DNA of 64,000 nucleotides from Ferrimonas marina (lineage in GTDB: Bacteria; Pseudomonadota; Gammaproteobacteria; Enterobacterales; Shewanellaceae). A program made the translations under genes and the position numbers. The first letter of the stretch is position 1; each line of letters begins with the position of its first letter. A model generated the notes under the pieces. That model saw only the letters and a program-made list of their open reading frames with translations, did no database searches and had not been told where the DNA came from. The stretch spans positions 236,420-300,419 of the forward strand of contig NZ_FQXG01000008.1 in the NCBI RefSeq assembly GCF_900129905.1, in the 5' to 3' direction. This document shows positions 37,912-48,039 of the stretch, piece after piece.

Positions 37912-38430
37912 ATGAGCCAGAAAGCCCTGTTAGTTATCGACCTGCAGAACGACTACTTCCCCGGTGGCAAGTTTCCGCTGTGGAACACCGAACAGACCCT
38001 GGCGAACATCAAAGTCGCCATCGAGCGGGCCAAGGCACAGGGGATCCCGGTGATCCACATCCAGCACATTGCCGATCCCGCCCTTGGCTTGTCGCCCTTT
38101 TTCAATGAAGGCACGGAAGGGGCAGCCATCCACCCGGAGATCCTGGCGGCGGCACCGCAAGGTGAGGTGGTCGTGAAGCGCTTTGCCGATGGCTTTGAGC
38201 AGACCAACCTGGCCAAAACCCTGGAGGCGCACGGCGTCGACGAACTGCTGGTGTGCGGGATGATGACCCAAAACTGCGTGACCCATACCGCCATCTCCAA
38301 AGCGGCGGAGCAATATGAGGTGTCCATCCTGATGGATTGCTGCACCACGGTGGATGAGATGATCCACAACATTGCTTTGCACGCGGTCTCCACCCGCTTG
38401 CCATTGGTGACCACCGAGCAGGTGCTGTAA
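37912..38430 (+). CDS. Isochorismatase-like cysteine hydrolase
   Basis: The 172-aa cytoplasmic enzyme has the cysteine hydrolase fold. Triad elements are Asp10 in LVIDLQNDYF, Lys near 93 (VVKRFADGF) and the catalytic Cys in VCGMMTQNCVTHT (about 122). Family members hydrolyse small amides such as nicotinamide or carbamoyl compounds; the substrate is not indicated. TTGGAG lies 9 bases before the ATG. It diverges from the GlxA-type regulator. Confidence 0.88.
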   Translation: MSQKALLVIDLQNDYFPGGKFPLWNTEQTLANIKVAIERAKAQGIPVIHIQHIADPALGLSPFFNEGTEGAAIHPEILAAAPQGEVVVKRFADGFEQTNLAKTLEAHGVDELLVCGMMTQNCVTHTAISKAAEQYEVSILMDCCTTVDEMIHNIALHAVSTRLPLVTTEQVL

Positions 38431-38444
38431 CCGGCAAAGCAAAC

Positions 38445-38474
38445 AAAAACGGCGCCCTTGGGCGCCGTTTTTTG
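38445..38474. terminator. Bidirectional terminator between the hydrolase and fabH genes
   Basis: AAAAACGGCGCCC and GGGCGCCGTTTTTT form a perfect stem with a TT loop. It has A-tract/T-tract flanks usable from either strand. Confidence 0.92.
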
Positions 38475-38486
38475 TCGGTGGCGGCG

Positions 38487-39572
38487 TTACTCAGCCAGCT
38501 TGGCCTTCTGGTTGGCAACCGCCTCGGCGATCAACTCCAGAGCCGTCTGCTCGCAAGGCGGCAGCTCGGCATCGCTGTGATCGATGGGGGTGGTGCGATC
38601 GCCCCATTTGATCAGCGCGGCGGCGGAGGTGAGGCCGGCGCCAAAGGCACAGGAGAGCAGGGTATCTCCCGGGGCGATGCGGCCCTGCTCCAGGGCATCA
38701 CACAGGGCCATGGGGATGGTGGCGGCCGAGGTGTTGCCGTGCTTCTCGATGTTAACGAACGCCTTCTCCGCCGGCAGGCCCATCTTGGCCACCAGGGTGT
38801 CGATGATACGAACGTTGGCCTGGTGCGGGACGACAATATCCACTTCCGCTGGAGCTACCTGGGCGCGCTCCAACACCTGCTGGCTTAGGCGGCCCATGCC
38901 CGCCACGGCGCGCTTAAAGATCTCACGGCCATTGAACTGCAGGAAGAACTCGGTTGCTTCCGCGTCAAAGCGGTCCATCTCGGTGCCAAAGCCGGATACC
39001 TTGAGGTGCTCGCGGCCGGTGGGGTCGTTGTGCATGGCGTAGCTGAGCACGCCCACCGGGGTGTCGGATTCCTTGGCCTCGAGGATCACCGCACCGGCGC
39101 CATCACCAAACAGCACAGCGGTGTCGCGCATGGTCCAGTTGAGGTAGAAGCTGAGGCGCTCAGCGCCAATCACCAGGATGCGACGGCATTGGCCGTTCTG
39201 GATCTGGGCGCTGGCCATCCCCAGGCCATAGAGAAAACCGGAGCAGGCGGCGTTGATGTCAAAGGCGGCGCAGTGCGCTCCTAAGGACTGTTGCACGCTG
39301 GCGGCGATGTTGGGGATCAGGGTATCCGGGCTGCAGGTACCCAGGATGATCATGTCCAGATCGGCTCCGTCCAGCCCGGCGGCGGCCAGGGCACGCTTGG
39401 CGGCAACGGTGGCCATCTCGGCGGTGCCGACGTGGCTGATGCGACGCTCACCGATCCCGGTACGGGTGCGGATCCACTCATCGCTGGTGTCCATGATGGT
39501 GGCGAGATCGTCGTTGGTCAGTACCGCCGGGGGTAAGCATTTCCCCCAGCCGGTAATTTCGGCGCAAAGCAT
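38487..39572 (-). CDS. fabH: 3-oxoacyl-ACP synthase III (FabH type), 361 aa
   Basis: The enzyme condenses acyl-CoA with malonyl-ACP to start fatty acid synthesis. The catalytic triad is Cys110 (INAACSGF), His in VPHQAN (about 255) and Asn in [10 protein letters not shown] (about 285). From ATG 39572 (AGGAG ahead) it has 361 aa, about 40 longer than the usual 317. The extra length lies partly in a middle insertion and in the C-terminal tail ([16 protein letters not shown]). It is not in a fab cluster, so it is probably a second KAS III with special substrate range. Confidence 0.88.
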   Translation of the reverse strand: MLCAEITGWGKCLPPAVLTNDDLATIMDTSDEWIRTRTGIGERRISHVGTAEMATVAAKRALAAAGLDGADLDMIILGTCSPDTLIPNIAASVQQSLGAHCAAFDINAACSGFLYGLGMASAQIQNGQCRRILVIGAERLSFYLNWTMRDTAVLFGDGAGAVILEAKESDTPVGVLSYAMHNDPTGREHLKVSGFGTEMDRFDAEATEFFLQFNGREIFKRAVAGMGRLSQQVLERAQVAPAEVDIVVPHQANVRIIDTLVAKMGLPAEKAFVNIEKHGNTSAATIPMALCDALEQGRIAPGDTLLSCAFGAGLTSAAALIKWGDRTTPIDHSDAELPPCEQTALELIAEAVANQKAKLAE

Positions 39573-39627
39573 GTACAACTCCTGAGCTAGATAGGCGTGA
39601 AATAGCCGTTTGTTAGTGTAGTGACCT

Positions 39628-40320
39628 TCATTCGGGCTTGCTGCTGTCGGCGAAGTGCTTGGCAACCAAGCGGCGCGCACCGGCAGCGGCGGTCTGGATG
39701 TGTTTCTTCAACAATGCCGCGGCGGGCTCAGCCTGGCCGCTTCGGCACAGCTCCAGCAGTTGGCGATGCTCCTCTTCCGCCTTGGGGATCCCCCCGGCCA
39801 GCAACAGCTGAAGACGGATATAGCGGTCGGCATTGGTGTTGAGCCCCTTGACCACTTCAAGGGTATGGGGGCGCTGAGCCCCGGCGTAGAGGCTCAGATG
39901 AAACTGGCTGTTGAGCTCGCTGTAGCTGTTGACCGCGTCCTCCTCCTGCTCCAGCGTCGCTTCCAGCTGGGTCAGCAGCGCTTCGGCCTGCTGCAGGTGG
40001 GTGGCGGTCAGTTGCGGGATGGATCGGGCCAGCAGGCCCGGTTCAATCAGGGCGCGCAGCTCAAACAGCTCCTCCAGCTGGGTGATGGAGAGCTCGGTGG
40101 CGGTGGCTCCCTTGTGGGCTTCGAAGCGAACCAGTCCCTCCGCCTCCAGTTGCAGCAGCGCCTCACGCACCGGGATACGGCTGACGTTGAGCTCCTCCGC
40201 CAGGTTGCTCTGACGCAGCGGCTCACCGGCACGGATGTCGCCGGAGAGGATGCGTTCCCTGAGCACCTCGACCACCACTTGGGTGCGAGTTTTATGGACG
40301 ATGGGGCTTCCCTGGCGCAT
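39628..40320 (-). CDS. GntR-family transcriptional regulator (FCD type)
   Basis: From ATG 40320 the protein has 230 aa. The winged helix (about 8-75) has [20 protein letters not shown] and [20 protein letters not shown], the GntR fingerprint. The FCD effector domain (about 85-215) has metal/ligand-binding residues ([19 protein letters not shown]). The ligand is unknown. The reading frame goes on to 40422, but that part overlaps the mutarotase end. Confidence 0.88.
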   Translation of the reverse strand: MRQGSPIVHKTRTQVVVEVLRERILSGDIRAGEPLRQSNLAEELNVSRIPVREALLQLEAEGLVRFEAHKGATATELSITQLEELFELRALIEPGLLARSIPQLTATHLQQAEALLTQLEATLEQEEDAVNSYSELNSQFHLSLYAGAQRPHTLEVVKGLNTNADRYIRLQLLLAGGIPKAEEEHRQLLELCRSGQAEPAAALLKKHIQTAAAGARRLVAKHFADSSKPE

Positions 40321-40396
40321 TTTGTATATTTTCTGCTGCAAAAGTTGGCGTCTCGATAGGGTACTGATCTCAGAGGGGCTTGGGAAGGGGCCGAGC

Positions 40397-41206
40397 CTAG
40401 CCCAGCCGCAGCCTCTGGCCAAGCTGGTATTGGGCGCCGGCGGCCAGTGTCACCGGCTGCAATGCCACCGCGCTCTCCAGACAAAGGAACTCGGCAAAGG
40501 CGGCGTCGGGCACATCGGCCAGGGCTTTGGCCCCACTGGGACCGGGGTTCCAGACCACCGTGGCGTCGCTGCCATGATTGTGCAGTGACAGGCCAGCCGC
40601 GTCGATGCGCCCCAGACCCGGCACGATGGCATCGATGGGGTTTGGCGCTATCGGCTGGAGGAACTCTTTGTCCTGACCGTCGCTGAGCTTATCGAAGTAG
40701 TGGCGACCAACCAACTCAGGCAGCGGGGTGTCCGGTGCCATCCCCAGGTAGGTGTGCAGAGCAGCGGTAAAATCCCAGCTCTCTGTGCCGGTGTTGTGGA
40801 GAGTCAGGGCAAGGTCAAGCTCGCCCGGGCGCAGCGTGACGGTCAGCGTCAGTTGGAAACGATAAGGCCAGAGCGCCAGGGTGTGGTCGTCCTCGCTGAA
40901 GGCCAGTTTTGCCTGTGCTTGCTGCTCGCCCTGTTCCAGCCGCAGAAGTTGCCAGCGCCGGGTACGGGCAAAGCCGTGGCTGGGCAGGCCGGGCCGTCCA
41001 CCGAACCAGGGGAAGCAGAGCGGCACGCCGCCGCGGATCGCCTTGCTGCCGCTGTCGTCTGCCAAGGGGCTGAGCCACAGGCGCTCTTTGCCGGCGCTGC
41101 ACCAGCTCAGTACCTGGCCGCCGAACTCGCAAAGCCGAAGGGAATCCGGGCCGCACTGCAGGGTGTGGCAGTGCCAGGCTGAAGGGTAGGTTGGGTTTGA
41201 ACTCAT
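40397..41206 (-). CDS. D-hexose-6-phosphate mutarotase (YeaD-like)
   Basis: The enzyme interconverts anomers of hexose 6-phosphates. It is a 269-aa protein of the galactose-mutarotase superfamily, mostly beta-strands. RGGVPLCFPWFG (about 58-69) and SHGFARTRRW (about 75-84) hold the Arg/His substrate residues, and the C-terminal WNPGPSGAKALADVPD carries the typical WNP turn. It lies 8 bases downstream of the M48 gene end, on the same strand, and just upstream of the GntR regulator. Confidence 0.92.
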   Translation of the reverse strand: MSSNPTYPSAWHCHTLQCGPDSLRLCEFGGQVLSWCSAGKERLWLSPLADDSGSKAIRGGVPLCFPWFGGRPGLPSHGFARTRRWQLLRLEQGEQQAQAKLAFSEDDHTLALWPYRFQLTLTVTLRPGELDLALTLHNTGTESWDFTAALHTYLGMAPDTPLPELVGRHYFDKLSDGQDKEFLQPIAPNPIDAIVPGLGRIDAAGLSLHNHGSDATVVWNPGPSGAKALADVPDAAFAEFLCLESAVALQPVTLAAGAQYQLGQRLRLG

Positions 41207-41214
41207 GGTCTCTG

Positions 41215-43014
41215 TCAGTGTTTCGGATCCAGGGAATCGATCACCGGGGCGTCCAGCATCAGGGCCAGGGCCTGCAGCAGCACTGCTTCGGCTTCGGTGA
41301 CCTCACCATCGTGCTCGACACAGAGCCGGAACGCCTGCATTACCCGCCGTTTTTTCTCCGGGGTATAGCCCCGCAGGTGAGCCCATTGCTGCTCGGCCGC
41401 CTGCCAAGGGGCCTGTTCCGGCAGCTTGGCCAGGTAATCCCCCAGACTGTTGGTACCGCGGTGGAAGGCGCGGCTGCGCTCCTCATCGCTGTCATGGCCA
41501 ACATGGGCGAGCAAACCGAGCATGGTTTCTGCCGCCGCCCGGCGCTGCGCCTGACTGGCGCGGGGGGCGGTTTGATCCACCAGGTAATGGTGCAGCAACT
41601 GCCAAACGGACCAACGCAGCACCCCTTCCGGCTTGCGCTGCCAGCACTGGGTTAGCTGCGACATCAGTTGCTCCAACTGCGGCTCTGACAACTGCTTCAG
41701 CGCAGGCAAAGCCAGTTGTAGCAGGCCCAACTGCTGCTGGGGCGACAGTGGCTCGAGTGCCTCGCGGAAGCGGTCAATGCCGCGGCGTACCGCTGGAGCG
41801 ATGCCATCAATGGTGTCACCACTGGCGCCGGGCCACAGCAGGGCCAGGGCCAGTTCACGGGCGTCTTCCGGCTCACGGGCGCGTTGGGTCAGCGGCGCGG
41901 GCAGCTGCTGTAGCAAGGCGGCGCCAAGCACCAGTTGCTTGAACACCTCCTGGCGTGGCGCTTTGGCTCTCGGGGTGGGACTTTGGCTGGCACTGCGCCC
42001 TTGCCTTTGCTGCATCCGCTGCACCACCGGGGCGTACTTGCCGTCCCAGCCCGGCTCAATGGCGTAGATCCGCTTCTCCAGTGGCGGGTGGGTGGAAAGC
42101 ATGCCCGTCATGGCGTTGTAGGCACCAAAGAACAGGTGGCTGGTTTCGCTGGCCTTGGGGTGGTCGATGCTGCTGTGGCGCGCATCGGCGCCGATCAGCT
42201 TCAAGGCATCGGCGATGCCGCTGGGGTTACGGGTGAACTGCACCGCGGAGGCATCCGCCAGGTATTCACGCTGGCGGCTGACGGCGGCCTTAATAGCGCG
42301 GCCGAACAGGGCGCCGATGCTGCCGAGGATCAGCACCGCCAGGCCGATCAGCGCAGCCTGGTTCGACTCTTTGCTGCGACCGCGGGCGTACATCATAAAT
42401 TCGCCCATCTGGCTGAGGAACAGGATCCCCGCCAATACCGCCATCAGGCGCAGGTTGAGTCGCATGTCGCCATTGAGGATGTGGGAAAACTCGTGGGCGA
42501 TCACCCCCTGCAGTTGCTCACGATTGAGCTTCTCCATGCAGCCACGGGTGACGCCAATCACCGCATCCGCCGGGCCATGTCCGGCGGCAAAGGCATTGAT
42601 CCCGGACTCGTGGGCCAGCAGGTAAACCGGCGGCACCGGCATACCCGCGGCCAATGCCATCTCTTCCACCACGTTGCGCAGCCGCTGCTCGGCCGGGTCG
42701 TCGGTATTGGCGCTGATCCGTTGGCCTCCCAGCGACTCGGCTACTGCCGCGCCACCGCCGCGCAATGACAGCCACTTGAACAGGCTGACCAGGGCGATCA
42801 CCACAATGATGATGGCGGAGATGGTCACCGTGGTGGGGGAGAGCAGCTGTTGACTCAGGCTGCTGGCCTGGCCTGGAGCGGTGTTATCGAAGGTGAGCAC
42901 CAGGGCGATCACCGTGTTTATCGCCACCACGATGGCCAGGACGGCGAGCACAAACAGCAGCACCAGCAACCCGGTACGCTTGCGGGCCTGCTCCTGTTGG
43001 GCAAAGAAATCCAT
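41215..43014 (-). CDS. M48 family metalloprotease (HtpX-like) with long C-terminal domain
   Basis: This inner-membrane zinc protease of 599 aa has TM helices at about 15-40 and 62-80, and further hydrophobic stretches near 185-205 and 220-245. The zinc motif is HEFSH (174-178), and the third ligand lies in REYLADASAV (about 250). A C-terminal region of about 270 residues, helical and leucine/glutamine-rich, is not part of HtpX. The gene abuts lemA (stop and start share one base). M48-LemA pairs are common, but their shared job is unknown. Confidence 0.9.
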   Translation of the reverse strand: MDFFAQQEQARKRTGLLVLLFVLAVLAIVVAINTVIALVLTFDNTAPGQASSLSQQLLSPTTVTISAIIIVVIALVSLFKWLSLRGGGAAVAESLGGQRISANTDDPAEQRLRNVVEEMALAAGMPVPPVYLLAHESGINAFAAGHGPADAVIGVTRGCMEKLNREQLQGVIAHEFSHILNGDMRLNLRLMAVLAGILFLSQMGEFMMYARGRSKESNQAALIGLAVLILGSIGALFGRAIKAAVSRQREYLADASAVQFTRNPSGIADALKLIGADARHSSIDHPKASETSHLFFGAYNAMTGMLSTHPPLEKRIYAIEPGWDGKYAPVVQRMQQRQGRSASQSPTPRAKAPRQEVFKQLVLGAALLQQLPAPLTQRAREPEDARELALALLWPGASGDTIDGIAPAVRRGIDRFREALEPLSPQQQLGLLQLALPALKQLSEPQLEQLMSQLTQCWQRKPEGVLRWSVWQLLHHYLVDQTAPRASQAQRRAAAETMLGLLAHVGHDSDEERSRAFHRGTNSLGDYLAKLPEQAPWQAAEQQWAHLRGYTPEKKRRVMQAFRLCVEHDGEVTEAEAVLLQALALMLDAPVIDSLDPKH

Positions 43015-43610
43015 TAGAACTGTACTTTGGGCGCGGCCTGGATCTCGGCGCTGTCCTCAAACTCCAGCAGGTTGGCGTCGTCATCGTGGCCGAACATGCT
43101 GGCGAACAGCACCGGTGGGAACTGCTGCTTGTAGCTGTTGTAGGCGGTGACGGCGTCGTTGAAGGCCTGACGGGCAAAGGCGACGCGGTTTTCGGTGGTG
43201 GTCAGCTCCTCGGAGACCTGCATCATGTTCTGGTTGGCCTTGAGCTCTGGATAGGCCTCCATCACCACATTAAGGCGGCCCAGGGCGGCAGTCAGTGCGC
43301 TCTCGCCGCCGGCCAGCTGGGCCATCGCGGCGGCACCGGTGGGGTTGTCGTGGGCGCTTTGCAGGCCGGCCATCGCCTGGTTACGGGCGTTGATCACCGC
43401 TTCCAGGGTGTCCTTTTCATGTTTCATGTAGCCCTTGGCGGTTTCCACCAGGTTGGGGATCAGGTCATAGCGCCGCTTGAGCTGAACCTCGATCTGGGAA
43501 AAGGCGTTTTGATGGCGGTTTTTCAGGCTCACCAGTTTGTTGTAGATGCTGATTAGGTAAAGAACCACCACCACCAGCAGGGCGGGGAAGATCAAGGTGG
43601 AGAGCGACAT
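43014..43610 (-). CDS. lemA: LemA family protein
   Basis: The 198-aa protein has one N-terminal membrane helix (about 5-26) followed by an alpha-helical bundle. LemA hallmarks are IYNKLVSLKNRHQNAFSQIE and VQLKRRYDLIPNLVETAKGY. It sits in the inner membrane with the helices in the periplasm or cytoplasm (not settled for the family). It overlaps the M48 protease gene by one base. Confidence 0.93.
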   Translation of the reverse strand: MSLSTLIFPALLVVVVLYLISIYNKLVSLKNRHQNAFSQIEVQLKRRYDLIPNLVETAKGYMKHEKDTLEAVINARNQAMAGLQSAHDNPTGAAAMAQLAGGESALTAALGRLNVVMEAYPELKANQNMMQVSEELTTTENRVAFARQAFNDAVTAYNSYKQQFPPVLFASMFGHDDDANLLEFEDSAEIQAAPKVQF

Positions 43611-43730
43611 GATGACTCCTAACTATTCGATGTTTCAGAGGTTAACGTTAGGAAAGATAACAGGAAATGTGTGACAAGTGGACGAGCCAGTGTTGGCGGC
43701 GGCCAGGCTGCCGCCGCCAACAAACTGAGT

Positions 43731-46319
43731 TTACGGGGTTTCGCAGCGCACGTCGGCGCTTTGGGCCTGTTGCGGCACCAGGGCGACTTTACCGAAACTC
43801 ACCTGCTGCTCAGTGCCACTGGCCAGCAGGAACGGGGAGGTCACGTTGCCAAAATCGATGCCCTGCTGGGCAAAGCAGGCAAGATCGACACTGACGGTGC
43901 CCCACTGCTGTGACAGGGCGTCGATGGCGGGCTGGATCTCCACCTGGGCCCAACACTCGGCGCCACTTTCGCACACCATACCCAGCTGCACCGGACCAGT
44001 CAGCGGTGCTGCCGCGTGCAGCTCTACGGTCAGGGCGGAGCCCGCCTCGATGTGGGCACGAAGGTCTTCGGCAAAGTTGGTGCCCAGCATGGCCCAGCCT
44101 GTGCCTTCACCGGTGAAGGCGAGCAGGCGGGTGTCTTCCTGGACGTCGCGGTCCTGGGTGCTGATGGTCACCGCAGCGTTGGATTGCTGGCTGCTGCGGA
44201 TCGGTGCGGTGCTGGGACCGTTTTCGCCCCATTGACCCAGTGCCATCTGCCAGGGGGACTTGGCGGATTGCTCGAACAGCACCAGGCTCGCCAACTGGCT
44301 CGGATCTTGGCCGTTGTCCTCGGACAGGTTGTTGGCCAGGGTGCTGGCTTGGCCGGCCTTGAGGCCAAATCCGACCGGCAGCAGCGGCGCGTTGTCCGCT
44401 TGCTGGCGCATTGCGACATTATCGTCCACTGCGTTGGGCCAGGAGAAGGGCAGGGTGCCGGTGAAGTCGTGACGTACCTGGCCTTGCGGGTCGCGAACCA
44501 ACACATCCGCCACGCCGGCACCTTCACTGCCCGGCAGCCAGGCCACCACGAAGGCGTCGGAGGCGTTTAGCTCCGGATTCACCCACAGCGGGCGACCGGT
44601 GAGGAACACGGAGATCACCGGGATCCCTTCCGCCTGCAGGCGCTTGAGCAGGGCCAGGTCACGTTTCTGACCGCGCTGGTACTCCAGGTTGGCCACGTCG
44701 CCGTTGCCTTCGGCATAGGGCTCTTCACCGAACACCACCAGGGCGACGTCGGGACGGTCGTCACCTTGCCACTCGCCCTGGACACTCAGCTGGGTTTCGC
44801 CACCGGCGGCAGCGACGGCCTCAGCGATGCCCTGGTAGATGGAGGTGCCACCGGGGAAGTCACTGTTCTGGTTGCCGGTGCCTTGCCAGGTGATGGTCCA
44901 GCCACCGCTTTGCTTGCCGATGTTGTCAGCACCGTCTCCGGCCACCAGTACCTTTTGGCTGCCATCGAGCGGCAGCAGGTCGTCGTTATTCTTGATCAGG
45001 ACCAGAGACTCACGTACGGCCTGACGCGCCACGGCGCGGTGCTCGGCGCTGCCGATCAGCTCGGTCTTGCCGGACAGCGGGCGTTGGGCCGGGCTGGGCT
45101 TGTCAAACAGGCCGGCACGGAATTTCACCCGCAGGATCCGGCGTACCGCGTCATCAATGCGTTCCTGGGCGATCTCGCCGGACTGCACCTGGGCGATGGT
45201 GTTGTGGTACAGCGGCTTCCAGGCGTCGGTGGGCACCATGTAGATATCCAGGCCGGCGTTAACCGCTTGAGGACAGGATTCGTTGCTGCAGCCGGCAACC
45301 TGGCCGTGGCCATTCCAATCGCCAACCACCAGGCCGTCAAAGCCCATGCGGGCCTTAAGCACGTCGGTCATCAGGTAGGCATTGCCGTGGTTTTTCTTGC
45401 CGTGCCAGCTGTTAAAGGAGGCCATCACGGTTTGTGCGCCGGCGCCGAGGCCACCGACGTAACCCTGACCATGCACCTCGATCAGCTCCTGCTCGGAGAC
45501 CAGGCTATCACCCTGGTCATCACCGCCCTCGGTACCACCGTCACCGACGAAGTGTTTCACCGTGGCAATCACCCGTTGATCGGAAAGGAAGTCGTCATCC
45601 ACCGCACCCTGCAGGCCTTCGACGATGGCTGCGGAGTAGTCCCGTACCAGTGCCGGATCCTCAGAGTAGCTCTCGTAGGTTCGACCCCAGCGCTCGTCCA
45701 TCGCGACCGCGACGGTCGGCGCAAACACCCAGTCGATGCCAGTCACCATCACCTCCCTTGCCGTCACCGCCGCGATGTCCCGGATCAGATCCGGGTTGCG
45801 GGCCGCACCCAGGCCGATGTTATGGGGAAACAGGGTGGCACCGATGACGTTGTTGTGACCGTGCACTGCGTCGGTACCCCACATGGTGGGGATGGCGATG
45901 CCATCCAGGCTGTCGTCGATGGAGGCCTGGTACATCGCTTCGGCCAGGTCGATCCAGTCCTGGGCGGTGGCGTGCTTGTTGCCATCCGGGAAGGAGCCGC
46001 CGCCATTGAGGTAGGAACCAAAGCCGTACTCGCGCATCTCCTCGGGCGTGATGTCGCGGATCTCCGGCTGGATCATCTGCGCGACCTTCTGCTCCAGCGT
46101 CATGGTGGCCAACAGATTCTCCACCTGCTGCTCCAGGGCGTCATCCTGTTGCAGCGGCGAACCCATCTTCGGCCACAGGTTGATGTCCGTGGCTTGGCCA
46201 TCAACCAGGTAGCCGTTGGGGGAGTTGCCCGGAGGGGCGTCGTTGCCGGACTCGGTTTGACTGCAGCCTGACAGCAGCAGTGCCACCATTACTGCGGTAC
46301 CATGAATGCGCGAGCTCAT
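43731..46319 (-). CDS. GH3 beta-glucosidase/exo-glucanase lipoprotein (ExoP-like)
   Basis: From ATG 46319 the protein has 862 aa. The signal peptide ends in a lipobox (VALLLSGC, Cys about 20), so it is a lipoprotein. The GH3 N-terminal barrel (about 65-390) has the nucleophile Asp in DGLVVGDWNGHG and the substrate loop KHFVGDGG. The GH3 C-terminal sandwich follows (about 410-640), then an extra C-terminal domain (about 660-850) like that of the ExoP glucan exohydrolases of marine bacteria. It likely cleaves beta-1,3/1,4-gluco-oligosaccharides in the periplasm. It is divergent from the GH1 operon, sharing an operator. Confidence 0.9.
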   Translation of the reverse strand: MSSRIHGTAVMVALLLSGCSQTESGNDAPPGNSPNGYLVDGQATDINLWPKMGSPLQQDDALEQQVENLLATMTLEQKVAQMIQPEIRDITPEEMREYGFGSYLNGGGSFPDGNKHATAQDWIDLAEAMYQASIDDSLDGIAIPTMWGTDAVHGHNNVIGATLFPHNIGLGAARNPDLIRDIAAVTAREVMVTGIDWVFAPTVAVAMDERWGRTYESYSEDPALVRDYSAAIVEGLQGAVDDDFLSDQRVIATVKHFVGDGGTEGGDDQGDSLVSEQELIEVHGQGYVGGLGAGAQTVMASFNSWHGKKNHGNAYLMTDVLKARMGFDGLVVGDWNGHGQVAGCSNESCPQAVNAGLDIYMVPTDAWKPLYHNTIAQVQSGEIAQERIDDAVRRILRVKFRAGLFDKPSPAQRPLSGKTELIGSAEHRAVARQAVRESLVLIKNNDDLLPLDGSQKVLVAGDGADNIGKQSGGWTITWQGTGNQNSDFPGGTSIYQGIAEAVAAAGGETQLSVQGEWQGDDRPDVALVVFGEEPYAEGNGDVANLEYQRGQKRDLALLKRLQAEGIPVISVFLTGRPLWVNPELNASDAFVVAWLPGSEGAGVADVLVRDPQGQVRHDFTGTLPFSWPNAVDDNVAMRQQADNAPLLPVGFGLKAGQASTLANNLSEDNGQDPSQLASLVLFEQSAKSPWQMALGQWGENGPSTAPIRSSQQSNAAVTISTQDRDVQEDTRLLAFTGEGTGWAMLGTNFAEDLRAHIEAGSALTVELHAAAPLTGPVQLGMVCESGAECWAQVEIQPAIDALSQQWGTVSVDLACFAQQGIDFGNVTSPFLLASGTEQQVSFGKVALVPQQAQSADVRCETP

Positions 46320-46674
46320 AGAGGTCCTCTTCCTTACACGCCGGCGTGGTATCCCGGTGTGGTCCTTAAAAATGGCACCCCAAATCCAGGGGCTGGGCAC
46401 CAGACTAAATTAATTCAGTGAGTTAACAATCATTTTCATTTGCTTGTTGACCTTCATATCGACACCCCTTAGTCTCATGAAAGCGCTTTCATTGTTGGTG
46501 CAATGTTGTCGTATTGTCAACGCCGACCAGCAAACCCAGCAGAGACGACGGTGAAGGGGATTCTTCATTTGGGCTGTGCGTCGCTCTGATACCGGGATAA
46601 GCATCAGAACCAGATAGCCACATCGCCAGGCCAAAGCGCGGCTGCGATGGAAAGGAAAAGGAACGGTCTACGCC
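46320..46674. promoter_or_regulatory. Divergent GH3/GH1 control region
   Basis: These 355 bases hold one palindrome (46477-46492) between opposing promoter-like pairs. Plus strand: TTGACC (46447-46452), 17 bases, TAGTCT (46470-46475). Minus strand: TTGACA (complement of 46515-46520), 17 or 18 bases, then CAACAA or AACAAT (about 46491-46497) against the other side of the palindrome. The minus -10 is weaker. Leader lengths to the two ATGs are about 160 and 190 bases. Confidence 0.6.
46477..46492. promoter_or_regulatory. LacI-type operator ATGAAAGCGCTTTCAT
   Basis: A 16-bp perfect palindrome with the central CG dinucleotide usual for LacI-family sites (AAGCGCTT core). It starts one base after the plus-strand -10 and touches the minus-strand -10, so one bound repressor could block both GH3 and GH1 transcription. 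Similar sites are at 50614 and 54355. Confidence 0.85.
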
Positions 46675-48006
46675 ATGAAGCTCTCTTTGCCACACAGCTC
46701 GCCGATGCGACGCAAAGCCTTTACCTATGGGGTGGCCACCGCCTCATTTCAGATCGAAGGGGGGGCCGAACATCGTCTGCCCTGCATCTGGGATACCTTT
46801 TGCGCCACACCGGGCAAGATCCGGGATGGCTCCGATGGCCAGGTCGCCTGCGATCACTTCAATCGCTGGCGCGAGGATCTGGACCTGATCCAGTCGCTGG
46901 GGGTCGATGCGTATCGCTTCTCCATCGCCTGGGGGCGGATCCTGCACCAGGATGGCAGCGTCAACGAGGCCGGGGCGCAGTTCTACCTGGACCTGCTCGA
47001 CGAGATGAATCGGCGCAACATTAAGGCCTATGTCACCCTCTATCACTGGGATCTGCCCCAGCACCTGGCAGATCAGGGCGGCTGGCTCAACCGTGAGACT
47101 GCCTACCAGTTCCGTGATTACGCCGATAAGGTAACCCGTCTATTCGGTGACCGTGTTCACGCCTACGCCACCTTCAATGAACCCTTCTGCAGTGCCTACC
47201 TGGGCTACGAGGTGGGCATTCACGCCCCCGGTGAAGCCTCAGCCGCGAAAGGCCGACAGGCGGCGCACCATATCCTGCTGGCCCATGGCCTGGCGATGCC
47301 GGTGCTGCAGCGCAATGCGCCTAACGCTCTCAATGGCATCGTGTTGAACTTCACCCCCTGCTACCCGTTGACCGACAGCGACGCTGACAAGGCGGCGGCG
47401 GACTACGCCGACGACTACATCAACCAGTGGTATATCAAGCCGCTGTTCGATGGTGAGTACCCAGAGATAATCCAGTCTCTGCCTGAGGCGGTGCAGCCGC
47501 AGATCCAACCGGGCGACATGGAGATCATCGCTCAGCCGCTGGACTTCCTTGGGGTCAATTTCTACACCCGTGAGATGTACCGTGCCGCCGATTCCGCCCC
47601 TTACGAGTCGGTCATCGTCGAAGGGGTTGAGCGTACCGACATCGGCTGGGAGATCTATCCCCAAGCCTTCACCGACCTGCTGGTATCGCTGAACGAGCGC
47701 TACCGCCTGCCGCCCATCTACATCACCGAAAACGGCGCCGCGATGGCGGATCAGGTGGTGGACGGGGAGGTGCCAGACGAGGACAGGATCCGGTACTATC
47801 AAGGCCACCTGGCTGCCGTGGACAGCGCCATTTCACAAGGTGTGGATGTGCGCGGGTACTTCGCCTGGAGCCTGATGGACAACTTTGAGTGGGCCGAAGG
47901 CTATCTCAAGCGCTTTGGCCTGGTGCGGGTGGATTACGACACCCAGCAGCGCACCATCAAGGCCAGTGGCTACGCCTACCGAGATTTTATCGGTGAGCGG
48001 GACTGA
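46675..48006 (+). CDS. GH1 beta-glucosidase
   Basis: This cytoplasmic family 1 glycosidase of 443 aa hydrolyses beta-glucosides imported by the downstream symporter. The acid/base Glu lies in ATFNEPFC (about 167) and the nucleophile Glu in YITENGAA (about 350). The N-terminal FTYGVATASFQIEGG is the GH1 signature. There is no signal peptide. It is the first gene of the operon with the GPH symporter (33-base gap) and LacI regulator. Confidence 0.95.
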   Translation: MKLSLPHSSPMRRKAFTYGVATASFQIEGGAEHRLPCIWDTFCATPGKIRDGSDGQVACDHFNRWREDLDLIQSLGVDAYRFSIAWGRILHQDGSVNEAGAQFYLDLLDEMNRRNIKAYVTLYHWDLPQHLADQGGWLNRETAYQFRDYADKVTRLFGDRVHAYATFNEPFCSAYLGYEVGIHAPGEASAAKGRQAAHHILLAHGLAMPVLQRNAPNALNGIVLNFTPCYPLTDSDADKAAADYADDYINQWYIKPLFDGEYPEIIQSLPEAVQPQIQPGDMEIIAQPLDFLGVNFYTREMYRAADSAPYESVIVEGVERTDIGWEIYPQAFTDLLVSLNERYRLPPIYITENGAAMADQVVDGEVPDEDRIRYYQGHLAAVDSAISQGVDVRGYFAWSLMDNFEWAEGYLKRFGLVRVDYDTQQRTIKASGYAYRDFIGERD

Positions 48007-48039
48007 CAGAATAACAATAAGTAAAACAGGGACGTCGCA

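Noticed and set aside
44766..46271. 501-codon frame opposite the GH3 gene
   Set aside because: Antisense shadow of a motif-bearing glycosidase.
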